Source: Methylocystis hirsuta (lineage in GTDB: Bacteria > Pseudomonadota > Alphaproteobacteria > Rhizobiales > Beijerinckiaceae). Taken from it: DNA of 64,000 nucleotides. Numbering within the stretch: position 1 is the stretch's first letter; the number at the start of each line of letters is the position of its first letter. The stretch spans positions 2,843,001 to 2,907,000 of the forward strand of contig NZ_QWDD01000001.1 in assembly GCF_003722355.1 (NCBI RefSeq). Reading direction: 5' to 3'. A model generated the notes under the pieces. That model did not search any database. It saw only the letters and a list, made by a program, of their open reading frames with translations, and was not told the origin of the DNA. A program made the translations under genes and the position numbers. Of the stretch, positions 38,107-48,015 are shown one piece after another.

Positions 38107-39147
38107 TTGACCACCCCCGCGCGCCTTATCAGCCCCGAACAACGCGACGACGACGCCGACGCCTCGCTGCGTCCGCTGTCGCTCGCCGATTTCACCGGCC
38201 AGGAGGCGGCGCGCGCCAATCTCAAGGTGTTCATCGGGGCGGCGAAGACGCGCGGCGAGGCGCTCGACCATGTGCTGCTCGTCGGCCCGCCGGGCCTCGG
38301 CAAGACCACGCTGGCGCAGATCGTCGCGCGCGAGCTTGGCGTCAATTTTCGCTCCACCTCCGGCCCCGTTATCGCCAAGGCCGGCGACCTTGCGGCGCTC
38401 CTCACCAATCTCGAACCGCGCGACGTGCTGTTCATCGACGAAATTCACCGGCTCAATCCGGCGGTGGAGGAAATCCTCTATCCGGCGATGGAGGATTTCC
38501 AGCTCGACCTCATCATCGGCGAGGGCCCGGCGGCGCGTTCGGTGAAGATCGACCTTGCGAAATTCACCCTGGTCGGCGCGACGACTCGCGCGGGTCTCTT
38601 GACGACGCCGCTGCGCGACCGCTTCGGCATTCCTGTCCGGCTGAATTTTTACACGCCGGAAGAATTGGAGCTGATCGTCAAGCGCGGCGCGCGCGTGCTG
38701 GGGATCGGCGTCGACGGCTCGGGCGCGAAGGAAATCGCGCGCCGTTCGCGCGGCACGCCGCGCATCGCCGGCCGGCTTCTGCGACGCGTGCGCGACTTCG
38801 CCGTGGTGGATGGCGTGGGATCAATCACCCGCAAACTCGCCGATCACGCTCTGTCGCTCCTCGAGGTCGATTCAATCGGCCTTGACGTGATGGATCGTCG
38901 CTATCTCAATCTGGTGGCCGTCAATTTCGGCGGCGGCCCGGTCGGCATCGAGACGATCGCCGCGGCGCTGTCGGAGCCGCGCGACGCGATCGAGGACATT
39001 ATCGAGCCGTTTCTTTTGCAGCAGGGCTTCTTGCAGCGCACGCCGCGCGGGCGCCTGCTGACGCCCCACGCTTTCCGTCACCTTGGCCTCGCCGAGCCGG
39101 CGCGCCCTGCTGCGCAGTTCGGATTGTTTGGTGAAGGCGAAGACTAA
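38107..39147 (+). CDS. ruvB: Holliday junction helicase RuvB
   Basis: About 346 residues. AAA+ motor driving branch migration with RuvA. Walker [13 protein letters not shown], Walker [10 protein letters not shown], sensor [18 protein letters not shown], and the C-terminal winged helix ([15 protein letters not shown]). The start is placed at TTG 38107 ([12 protein letters not shown], with GGAG 8 bases upstream), as in relatives; an ATG at 38092 would add five residues. Confidence 0.95.
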   Translation: MTTPARLISPEQRDDDADASLRPLSLADFTGQEAARANLKVFIGAAKTRGEALDHVLLVGPPGLGKTTLAQIVARELGVNFRSTSGPVIAKAGDLAALLTNLEPRDVLFIDEIHRLNPAVEEILYPAMEDFQLDLIIGEGPAARSVKIDLAKFTLVGATTRAGLLTTPLRDRFGIPVRLNFYTPEELELIVKRGARVLGIGVDGSGAKEIARRSRGTPRIAGRLLRRVRDFAVVDGVGSITRKLADHALSLLEVDSIGLDVMDRRYLNLVAVNFGGGPVGIETIAAALSEPRDAIEDIIEPFLLQQGFLQRTPRGRLLTPHAFRHLGLAEPARPAAQFGLFGEGED

Positions 39148-39154
39148 TCTGCGA

Positions 39155-39262
39155 TCACGCGGTGAGCACGAAATAGATCATTACGCCAAATAAGAGAACG
39201 GCGGCGATCTCGCCGGCATGCTCCAGCGCCTTCAGCGCGCGGCTCAAAAAATGCGTCTTCAT
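39155..39262 (-). CDS. 35-residue single-pass membrane microprotein
   Basis: ATG 39260-39262 preceded by GGAGGCGCCT; stop at 39155. Sequence: MKTHFLSRALKALEHAGE, then a hydrophobic helix (IAAVLLFGVMIYFVLTA) to the end. A strong ribosome site plus an amphipathic-helix and transmembrane layout make it likely real. It lies tail to tail with ruvB, 7 bases from its stop. Function unknown. Confidence 0.65.
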   Translation of the reverse strand: MKTHFLSRALKALEHAGEIAAVLLFGVMIYFVLTA

Positions 39263-39350
39263 AGGCGCCTCCATAGAGGCATATATGGTGTCGCAAGCTG
39301 CGCATTCCAGCTGCTGCGCTGGAGTCAACTCGATCGAACCAATGTCTGAA

Positions 39351-40388
39351 TTAACCTACAAGCGGACCGCCGGCCTTTTTCCAGGCGTCGAGGCCGCCCT
39401 GAATGTGGCGCGCGGACGTTAGTCCCGCTTCCTGCGCGGCCTCGACCGCCATCGCCGAGCGCTCGCCGAAGGCGCAATAAAAAACGATGCGCTTGCCGGT
39501 GGCGACCGCCAATTCATGCAACAGGCCGCCGTCCCGGATATGCTCGTCGAGTTCGTCATAGGGCATATGCAGCGAACCGGGGATAACGCCATGAACGTCG
39601 CGCTCGCGCGCCTCGCGCAGATCGACGAGAGCTGTTGAAGGCTGACCGAGAACGTCGAGCGCTTCTTGCGGCGTCAACGACCAGCCCCGCCGCGCGATGT
39701 CCTCCTGATGCAGGCCGATGTGAATATTCGCCGGCACCGCGACGTCCATCATTTTCGGATTGGGCAAATGCAGACTGTCCATCAGCGCGACATATTCGTC
39801 GATGGATTTCACCTGCAAACGCGGATTGAACGCCCGCTCCTCGCCAATCGTGCTGACCGTATCGCCCTTATAGTCATGCGCAGGATAAACAAGCGTCGAG
39901 TCGGGAAGCTTCAACAGCTTGCCGAAAAGCGACTCGTACTGCGCCCGCGCGTCGCCGTTCTGGAAATCGGTTCGGCCCGTGCCGCGGATCAACAGCGTGT
40001 CGCCGGTGAAAACCCGATCCGCCATCACAAAACTGTATGAATCGTCCGTGTGACCAGGCGTGTAGAGAACATCGAGCTCGACGCCCGGAATTCGGATGCG
40101 CTCGCCTTCGCGAACGCGCATCGACACCACGTCGGCGTTGCTGCGCTCGCCCATCACCGTGATGCAATGCGTACGATCGCGGAGCGCGCCCAGGCCGGTG
40201 ATATGATCGGCGTGAGTGTGCGTGTCGACGGCCTTGACCAACCGAAGATCGAGCTCGCGCATCAGCTGCAGATAGCGGTCAACCTTGTCGAGCACCGGAT
40301 CGATGATCAGCGCCTCCCCGCCGCGATTGCCGGCGAGGAGGTAGCTGTAGGTGCTGGAGACGCTATCGAACAGTTGCCGGAAGATCAT
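39351..40388 (-). CDS. persulfide dioxygenase-like metallo-beta-lactamase fused to rhodanese
   Basis: 345 residues. N-terminal ETHE1-type MBL domain (about 1-235): THTHADHITG (H57, H59, D61, H62), YTPGHTDDSYSF, FTGDTLLIRGTGRTDFQNGD and VYPAHDYKG, the last two typical of persulfide dioxygenases. C-terminal rhodanese domain (about 245-345) with catalytic C305 in FYCAFGERSA. It would oxidise glutathione persulfide to sulfite and handle sulfane sulfur. Followed by a peroxiredoxin gene upstream on the same strand, suggesting a sulfide or oxidative stress unit. Confidence 0.9.
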   Translation of the reverse strand: MIFRQLFDSVSSTYSYLLAGNRGGEALIIDPVLDKVDRYLQLMRELDLRLVKAVDTHTHADHITGLGALRDRTHCITVMGERSNADVVSMRVREGERIRIPGVELDVLYTPGHTDDSYSFVMADRVFTGDTLLIRGTGRTDFQNGDARAQYESLFGKLLKLPDSTLVYPAHDYKGDTVSTIGEERAFNPRLQVKSIDEYVALMDSLHLPNPKMMDVAVPANIHIGLHQEDIARRGWSLTPQEALDVLGQPSTALVDLREARERDVHGVIPGSLHMPYDELDEHIRDGGLLHELAVATGKRIVFYCAFGERSAMAVEAAQEAGLTSARHIQGGLDAWKKAGGPLVG

Positions 40389-40415
40389 CGCGCCCTTTCC
40401 TGCGCCTGCCCCGCA

Positions 40416-41075
40416 TCATTTCGGCTGCGGAACAATGCGAAGATAGGGCCGCGGCGCGTTCCAGCCGTCCGGATAGATCTTCTTGGCTTCCTCGTCGGAG
40501 ACCGAACCCGCGATGACGACGTCATCGCCCGGCCGCCAATTCACGGGCGTCGCCACCTTATGTGCGGAGGTCAATTGCAGGGAGTCGATGATACGGAGCA
40601 CTTCATCGAAGTTGCGGCCGGTCGTCATCGGATAAACCATGATGAGCTTGATCTTCTTGTCCGGCCCGATGACGAAGATGTTGCGAACGGTCTGGTTGTC
40701 GGCCGGCGTCCTGACGCTGGCGTCGCCCCCCGCGCTTGCGGGCAACATTCCGTAAAGCTTGGAGATGCGCAGGTCCGGATCGCCAATCATCGGATAATTC
40801 GGCTTCGCGCCCTGCGTTTCCTCGATGTCGACGGCCCATTTGGCGTGATTGTCGACCGGATCGACGCTCAAGCCGATGATCTTGACGTTGCGTCGCTTAA
40901 ATTCCGGCTCGAGTTTGGCCATGTAGCCAAGCTCGGTTGTGCAAACCGGCGTGAAATCCTTGGGATGCGAAAACAGGATGCACCAGGAATCGCCGATCCA
41001 GTCGTGGAATTTGATGTGTCCTTGCGTCGTGTCGGCTTCGAAATCCGGCGCGGTGTCGCCGATCTGGAAAGACAT
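40416..41075 (-). CDS. 1-Cys peroxiredoxin (Prx6 type)
   Basis: 219 residues. Reduces peroxides through C45 in FTPVCTTELGYMAKLEPEF; the long C-terminal part (WRPGDDVVIAGSVSDEEA to YLRIVPQPK) is characteristic of Prx6 proteins. No resolving Cys is evident. It lies 27 bases before the persulfide dioxygenase gene on the same strand, so probably in one operon with it. Confidence 0.93.
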   Translation of the reverse strand: MSFQIGDTAPDFEADTTQGHIKFHDWIGDSWCILFSHPKDFTPVCTTELGYMAKLEPEFKRRNVKIIGLSVDPVDNHAKWAVDIEETQGAKPNYPMIGDPDLRISKLYGMLPASAGGDASVRTPADNQTVRNIFVIGPDKKIKLIMVYPMTTGRNFDEVLRIIDSLQLTSAHKVATPVNWRPGDDVVIAGSVSDEEAKKIYPDGWNAPRPYLRIVPQPK

Positions 41076-41128
41076 GGAGGAACTCCTCAGTTATGGTTGC
41101 GGCGCGCCTTGTGGCGCGAGCGACGCCC

Positions 41129-41156
41129 TTCGTGCCTGAGAGCGTATTGCTATAAA
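41129..41156 (+). promoter_or_regulatory. possible promoter for ybgC
   Basis: TTCGTG and TATAAA separated by 16 bases, about 95 bases before the ybgC start. Sequence match only. Confidence 0.3.
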
Positions 41157-41250
41157 TGCGACGATCGCGTTCAGTATCAAGAACAGCAGCGTTCAAGGCA
41201 GATAGCGCCTCTCCGATGCACCTCCAACTCAGCCAGTCGCCGAACGCAGA

Positions 41251-41682
41251 ATGACGACGATCGCGCCATGTCGGCCCCTCTCCATCCGAGTGTATTACGA
41301 AGACACGGATTTTTCCGGCCTCGTCTATCACGCCTCCTATTTACGCTTCATGGAGCGGGCGCGCACGGAGATGTTGCGCGCGCTGGGGCTTGACCAGCGC
41401 GCGCTGCTGGCGGGCGCCGCAGGCGCGCCGATTTTTTTCGTCGTCCGGTCGATGGACGTCGACTTTCAAAAGCCCGCGACAATGGACGACCTGCTGACCG
41501 TCGAAACCGAGACTCTTGAGCTCGGCGGCGCCTCGCTCACGCTTGAGCAGCGGGTTTTGCGGCAGGCGGAACTGCTTGTCCGCGCCAAGGTCAGGATCGT
41601 GTGCGTCGAAGCCGGCCGCGCGCGCCGCCTGCCTCCCGAGGTGCGCACGAAATTCGAACGTCTTTTGCCAAATTCAGAGTAG
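41251..41682 (+). CDS. ybgC: YbgC-type acyl-CoA thioesterase
   Basis: 143-residue hot-dog thioesterase. The catalytic region VYYEDTDFSGLVYHASYLRFMERARTE carries the Asp of 4-hydroxybenzoyl-CoA thioesterase-like enzymes. YbgC is usually linked to the tol-pal operon and acts on acyl-CoA or acyl-ACP at the inner membrane; here no tol gene follows and alr is next, 51 bases downstream. Confidence 0.9.
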   Translation: MTTIAPCRPLSIRVYYEDTDFSGLVYHASYLRFMERARTEMLRALGLDQRALLAGAAGAPIFFVVRSMDVDFQKPATMDDLLTVETETLELGGASLTLEQRVLRQAELLVRAKVRIVCVEAGRARRLPPEVRTKFERLLPNSE

Positions 41683-41733
41683 AATGCGATCGCCATCTGG
41701 ACGCCGCCTTTTGCGGCCTAAAATGGCATTGAG

Positions 41734-42870
41734 ATGGGAATCAACGAACCCGCTGCGCGCCTGCGGCCCCGGACCGAGCCTTCGGATCCGGCGGAGACCG
41801 GCGTTCTGATCGTCGACCTTGCCGCCCTCGCCGACAATTGGCGCACGATGGCTCGGCTGGCCGGCGGCGCGGAATGCGGCGCGGTGGTGAAGGCCGACGC
41901 TTATGGCTTGGGGCTCGCGCCCGCGATGCGCGCGCTGCTCTCGGCCGGCTGCCGAACCTTTTTCGTCGCCAATGTCGTCGAAGGCGAAGCGGCCCGGGCC
42001 GTGGCCAACGACGCGACCATCTATGTGCTGGACGGGGTCGTGCCCGGCGCGGCGCCGCGCCTCGTCGCCGCCGATCTTATCCCAGCCTTGGGTTCGCTCG
42101 GCGAAATCGACGAATGGGCGGCGACCGGGCGCAAGCCCAAAGCCGCCATCCATTTCGACACGGGGATGAATCGCTTCGGAATTCCGATCAGCGAGGCGGC
42201 GCAGGCGGCGGAACGCGCGCGCCACATTGCCCCCACCCTGGTGATGAGCCATTTCGTCAGTTCGCAAATGCGCGACGCCCCCGGCAACGCCCGGCAGATC
42301 GAGGCGTTCCTCGACGCCCGGGCGCGCTTCGCCGACATTCCGGCCTCCATGGCGAATTCTTCGGCCGTGTTCCTGCCGCAGCGCCCGCATTTCGATCTCG
42401 TTCGTCCCGGTTACGCGCTGTTTGGCGGCAATCCCACGCCCTATGCCGAATGCCCGGTGCGGCCGGTCGCGCGGCTCAGCGCGCGCATTCTCTCAACCCG
42501 CGAGATCGAGCCCGGCGCCTGCGTCGGTTATGACGCGCTTTGGTCGGCGCGAAGGCGCACACGCATCGCCACGATCGGCGTCGGCTATGCGGACGGCGTG
42601 CCGGTCGGCGCCACCTCCTGCGCTGAGAAGCCGGCAGGCGAAGCGCTCGTCGGCGGAGTCCGCTGCCCCTTCATCGGCCGCGTGTCGATGGACTATGTCG
42701 TGCTGGACGTTTCCGAGGCGCCGCGCGAGGCCGCGCAGCGCGGCGAATGGGTCGAACTGCTGGGCGACGGCATTTGCATCGAGGAAGCGGCGTCGCGCGC
42801 CGGCACCATCGGCTATGAGATTCTCACGCGGCTCGGCGCGCGATTCTCGCGACGCTATCTCGGGGCTTAG
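41734..42870 (+). CDS. alr: alanine racemase
   Basis: 378 residues. PLP enzyme making D-alanine for peptidoglycan. PLP-binding lysine K53 in AVVKADAYGLG; the catalytic tyrosine region is CVGYDALWSARRRTRIATIGVGYADG; HFDTGMNRFG is also conserved. Convergent with maf, 7 bases from its stop. Confidence 0.95.
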   Translation: MGINEPAARLRPRTEPSDPAETGVLIVDLAALADNWRTMARLAGGAECGAVVKADAYGLGLAPAMRALLSAGCRTFFVANVVEGEAARAVANDATIYVLDGVVPGAAPRLVAADLIPALGSLGEIDEWAATGRKPKAAIHFDTGMNRFGIPISEAAQAAERARHIAPTLVMSHFVSSQMRDAPGNARQIEAFLDARARFADIPASMANSSAVFLPQRPHFDLVRPGYALFGGNPTPYAECPVRPVARLSARILSTREIEPGACVGYDALWSARRRTRIATIGVGYADGVPVGATSCAEKPAGEALVGGVRCPFIGRVSMDYVVLDVSEAPREAAQRGEWVELLGDGICIEEAASRAGTIGYEILTRLGARFSRRYLGA

Positions 42871-42877
42871 CTCGGCG

Positions 42878-43516
42878 TCACGCCATCGCGAACCACGGCG
42901 CGAGCACCGGATATCCCTCGCCTGCGAGGAGCGACACCGTCTCGTGCAGCGGCAGGCCGACGACGGCCGTGTAGGATCCGACGATCTTCACCAGAAACAC
43001 GCCGGCGCGTCCCTGAATGGCGTAGCCGCCCGCCTTGCCGCGCCACTCGCCGGTCGAGAGATAGGCCTCGATCTCGGTCGAGCCGAGGCGCTTGAATCGC
43101 AGCCGCGCCTCGACGAGACGCTTGCGCTCATGGCCGCGCGGCGTGATCAGGCTCACCGCCGAATAGACCCGGTGCTGGCGTCCCGAGAGCAGCCGCAGAC
43201 ACTCCTCGGCCTCTTCTCGCGTCTCGGCCTTAGGCAGGATGCGCCGGCCGACAGCGACGACCGTGTCGGCGGCGATGAGGAAGGATTCCTTCAGCTCGGG
43301 CTGCGTCGCCCTCAGTTTGGCGGCGGCAGCCGCCTTCTCGCTGGCGATTCGGGTGGCGTAGGCGCGCGGCGATTCCCCGCGGTGCGGCGTCTCATCGATG
43401 TCGGCTGGCAACAGGGCGTCGGCGTCGAGCCCGGCCTGCTGCATCAGCGCCAGGCGCCTAGGCGAAGCGGAGGCGAGAACGAGCTTGGGACGGGCGATTG
43501 GAGGATTGGCTGTCAA
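42878..43516 (-). CDS. maf: Maf-like nucleotide pyrophosphatase
   Basis: 212 residues from TTG 43514-43516 (GGAG upstream). Hydrolyses non-canonical or surplus nucleoside triphosphates. Motifs: [19 protein letters not shown], the catalytic Asp in [13 protein letters not shown], and the late segment [23 protein letters not shown]. Downstream of infA in the usual alphaproteobacterial order. Confidence 0.93.
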   Translation of the reverse strand: MTANPPIARPKLVLASASPRRLALMQQAGLDADALLPADIDETPHRGESPRAYATRIASEKAAAAAKLRATQPELKESFLIAADTVVAVGRRILPKAETREEAEECLRLLSGRQHRVYSAVSLITPRGHERKRLVEARLRFKRLGSTEIEAYLSTGEWRGKAGGYAIQGRAGVFLVKIVGSYTAVVGLPLHETVSLLAGEGYPVLAPWFAMA

Positions 43517-43540
43517 GTATGTCGCTCCGCCAAAAGAAAA

Positions 43541-43759
43541 TTACCGGAAACGATATGTTATACGCCCTTTGGTCAAATCATAAGGGGTCATCTCGACAAG
43601 CACCTTATCGCCGGTCAATACGCGGATGCGGTTCTTGCGCATCTTGCCGGCGGTATGGGCGATGATTTCATGGTCGTTTTCGAGCTTGACGCGAAACATC
43701 GCGCTCGGCAGCAGTTCGGTGACGACGCCGGGAAATTCGAGCAGTTCTTCCTTGGCCAT
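43541..43759 (-). CDS. infA: translation initiation factor IF-1
   Basis: 72 residues, the standard length. OB-fold protein binding the ribosomal A site. Typical sequence: [35 protein letters not shown] and a terminal KGRITYRFR. Co-directional with maf 24 bases downstream. Its leader holds a hairpin GCCGCGCG/CGCGCGGC (43784-43805). Confidence 0.97.
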   Translation of the reverse strand: MAKEELLEFPGVVTELLPSAMFRVKLENDHEIIAHTAGKMRKNRIRVLTGDKVLVEMTPYDLTKGRITYRFR

Positions 43760-43916
43760 GTGGTTCCTTGTGAGGCGCTCTCCGCCGCGCGTTTGGCCGC
43801 GCGGCTTAGATAGCGCGTGAAATGCGAAAAACCCGCTGCCCCGGCCGGGGAGCGGACTCGGCGCGGACCCTAGTCGAGAACGAAGGATTTGTGAACCAGG
43901 GAGTTGGGGAACGATT

Positions 43917-43972
43917 CCTTCTCCCGTTTACGGGAGAAGGTGGCCCGGCGAAGCCGGGTCGGATGAGGGCGC
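43917..43972. repeat. inverted repeat, left copy, at DUF559 gene
   Basis: 56 bases starting ccttctcccgtttacgggag and ending ggtcggatgagggcgc. It contains two small hairpins (ctcccgtttacgggag and gcccggcgaagccgggt). An inverted copy lies at 44320-44378. The stop of the DUF559 gene lies inside it. Confidence 0.9.
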
Positions 43973-44329
43973 GCTCAGCACTCTCGATATGTCGTCCAGC
44001 GCCGCGCCTCCGATCACACGCTCATTCGACAAGCGCAACACACGCCACCCGTTACTCAAGAACCAATCATCGCGCCTCTGGTCCCGCTCCCGCCGTTCGG
44101 CGTTTTCGTGCGGTGGCCCGTCAAGCTCAATGATCAGACGCTCAGACACACAGGCGAAATCCGCGATGTAAGGACCAATCGGAACTTGGCGCCGAAACTT
44201 CATGCCGAGCAGTCCGCGTCCACGCAGATGCTTCCATAGAATCGCTTCCGCTATGGTCATTTCCTGACGAAGCGTGCGCGCTTGCCGGAGCCTTTCCCTT
44301 GGCGTGTCGTCACGCATTTGCGCCCTCAT
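43928..44329 (-). CDS. DUF559 protein (Vsr-like endonuclease fold)
   Basis: 133 residues. The core LRQEMTIAEAILWKHLRGRGL, FRRQVPIGPYIADFAC, LIIELDGPPHENAERRERD and the final GWRVLRLSNERVI is the DUF559 family, related to very-short-patch repair endonucleases (the ELDG and DF acidic residues correspond to nuclease positions). Both gene ends lie inside inverted repeat copies: the first ATG (44327-44329) in the right copy and the stop in the left. A later ATG at 44317 is an alternative start. DUF559 genes are often dispersed; activity is unproven. Confidence 0.88.
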   Translation of the reverse strand: MRAQMRDDTPRERLRQARTLRQEMTIAEAILWKHLRGRGLLGMKFRRQVPIGPYIADFACVSERLIIELDGPPHENAERRERDQRRDDWFLSNGWRVLRLSNERVIGGAALDDISRVLSAPSSDPASPGHLLP

Positions 44330-44378
44330 CCGACCCTCGCTGACGCGAGGGCCACCTTCTCCCGCAAACAGGAGAAGG
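44320..44378. repeat. inverted repeat, right copy, at DUF559 gene
   Basis: 59 bases beginning gcgccctcatccgaccc and ending gcaaacaggagaagg; its reverse complement matches 43917-43972 over almost its whole length, differing mainly in the central hairpin. Confidence 0.9.
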
Positions 44379-44389
44379 GAGAAGCGGAG

Positions 44390-46954
<2,565 letters not shown>

Positions 46955-47004
46955 GGCGGCAATATGGGGGAGACGGTGGCGGGATGGAAGCGGGATGGCT
47001 CTAC

Positions 47005-47131
47005 GCCCCCTCCCTGTCCCTCCCCCGCTGCGCGGGAGAGAGGACGCTAGCGATCGGCGCTCGCGCGATGCGGATGAAGCGCCGAATCTACTCCCTCTCC
47101 CGCTTCAGCGGGGGAGGGCTGGGGAGGGGGC
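47005..47131. repeat. palindromic repeat element, copy B, upstream of uvrB
   Basis: About 127 bases starting gccccctccctgtccctccc, with the inner arms cccccgctgcgcgggag and ctctcccgcttcagcggggg and the end ggctggggagggggc. Same orientation and clearly the same family as 2534-2655. The 46955-47292 gap holds this repeat and the VapB operator but no gene. Confidence 0.88.
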
Positions 47132-47263
47132 AAGTCACGCTCCGGCTGTTTCTTCAGCCTCGCTTCGAGTTCTTGGCGATTGTCGGAATTGAGCGCCGGT
47201 TCCCCGCCCCCCGAGCTACTTCACCACACGGAAACTCTTGAAGCCAGCGCCACACCGGCATAT

Positions 47264-47295
47264 CATGTGTATAGAACCAGAGTATCATACACATG
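47264..47295. promoter_or_regulatory. inverted repeat over the vapB start codon, likely operator
   Basis: CATGTGTAT (47264-47272) and ATACACATG (47287-47295) are perfect inverted arms 14 bases apart; the second arm ends with the vapB ATG. Placement fits self-repression by the VapBC complex. Confidence 0.55.
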
Positions 47296-47499
47296 CGCAC
47301 CAACATCGTCATCGATGACAAGCTGATGGAAGAGGCGCTGCGCGCGACGGGCCTCAAGACCAAGAAGGAAGCCGTCGAGCTCGCGCTGCGGACGCTGCTG
47401 CGCCTTCAGCGGCAAAAGCAAATCCGAAGCCTGCGCGGCAAGCTCGACTGGCGCGGCGATCTCGACGCCATGCGCACGGATAAGAAAACAGAAAAATGA
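47293..47499 (+). CDS. vapB: VapB-family antitoxin
   Basis: 68 residues. Ribbon-helix-helix start MRTNIVIDDKLMEEALRATG followed by KTKKEAVELALRTLLRL (DUF2191-type VapB) and a charged toxin-binding tail. Its TGA overlaps the vapC ATG. It should bind the operator at its own start codon. Confidence 0.9.
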   Translation: MRTNIVIDDKLMEEALRATGLKTKKEAVELALRTLLRLQRQKQIRSLRGKLDWRGDLDAMRTDKKTEK

Positions 47500-47891
47500 T
47501 CCTCGTCGATTCGAGCGTTTGGATCGACTATTTTCGTGGCGTCGCCTCACCTGAGACCGATCGTCTGGATGAGTTGCTCGACCAGGAATTGATCGCGATC
47601 GGCGATTTGATCTTGACCGAAGTGCTGCAAGGCTTCGATCGGGACCGCGATTTCAACCGCGCCCAGAAATTCCTGACCGCGCTGACGATCATAGAACTCG
47701 GCGGAAAGGAAATCGCCCTGCGCGCGGCAAAAAACTATCGCAAGCTGCGCGGTCTCGGCGTCACGCCGAGGAAAACCATCGACACGATCATCGCCACGCG
47801 CTGCATCGAAAAGGGTCTGCCGCTGCTCTATAGCGACAGAGATTTCGACCCATTCGTCGAACGCCTTGGTTTGCGCTCGGCGATGGCGTAG
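47496..47891 (+). CDS. vapC: VapC PIN-domain ribonuclease toxin
   Basis: 131 residues. PIN fold: MILVDSSVWIDYFRG (first Asp), ILTEVLQGF (Glu), TIDTIIATRCIEKGLPLLYSDRDFDPF (C-terminal acidic cluster). Coupled to vapB by an ATGA overlap. A different subfamily from the VapC at 5737. It likely cleaves a tRNA or rRNA site. Confidence 0.92.
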   Translation: MILVDSSVWIDYFRGVASPETDRLDELLDQELIAIGDLILTEVLQGFDRDRDFNRAQKFLTALTIIELGGKEIALRAAKNYRKLRGLGVTPRKTIDTIIATRCIEKGLPLLYSDRDFDPFVERLGLRSAMA

Positions 47892-48015
47892 CGACGCTCG
47901 CAGCGCCCATTACTTGCAATGCTTAACGGTGACAGTTGGACAACGCCTCGGCCGGGCTATTTGCGAAAGGCTGACGGCGAGTCTTGCCGGAGCCGCCACG
48001 CGCCGAGGCGATTGG

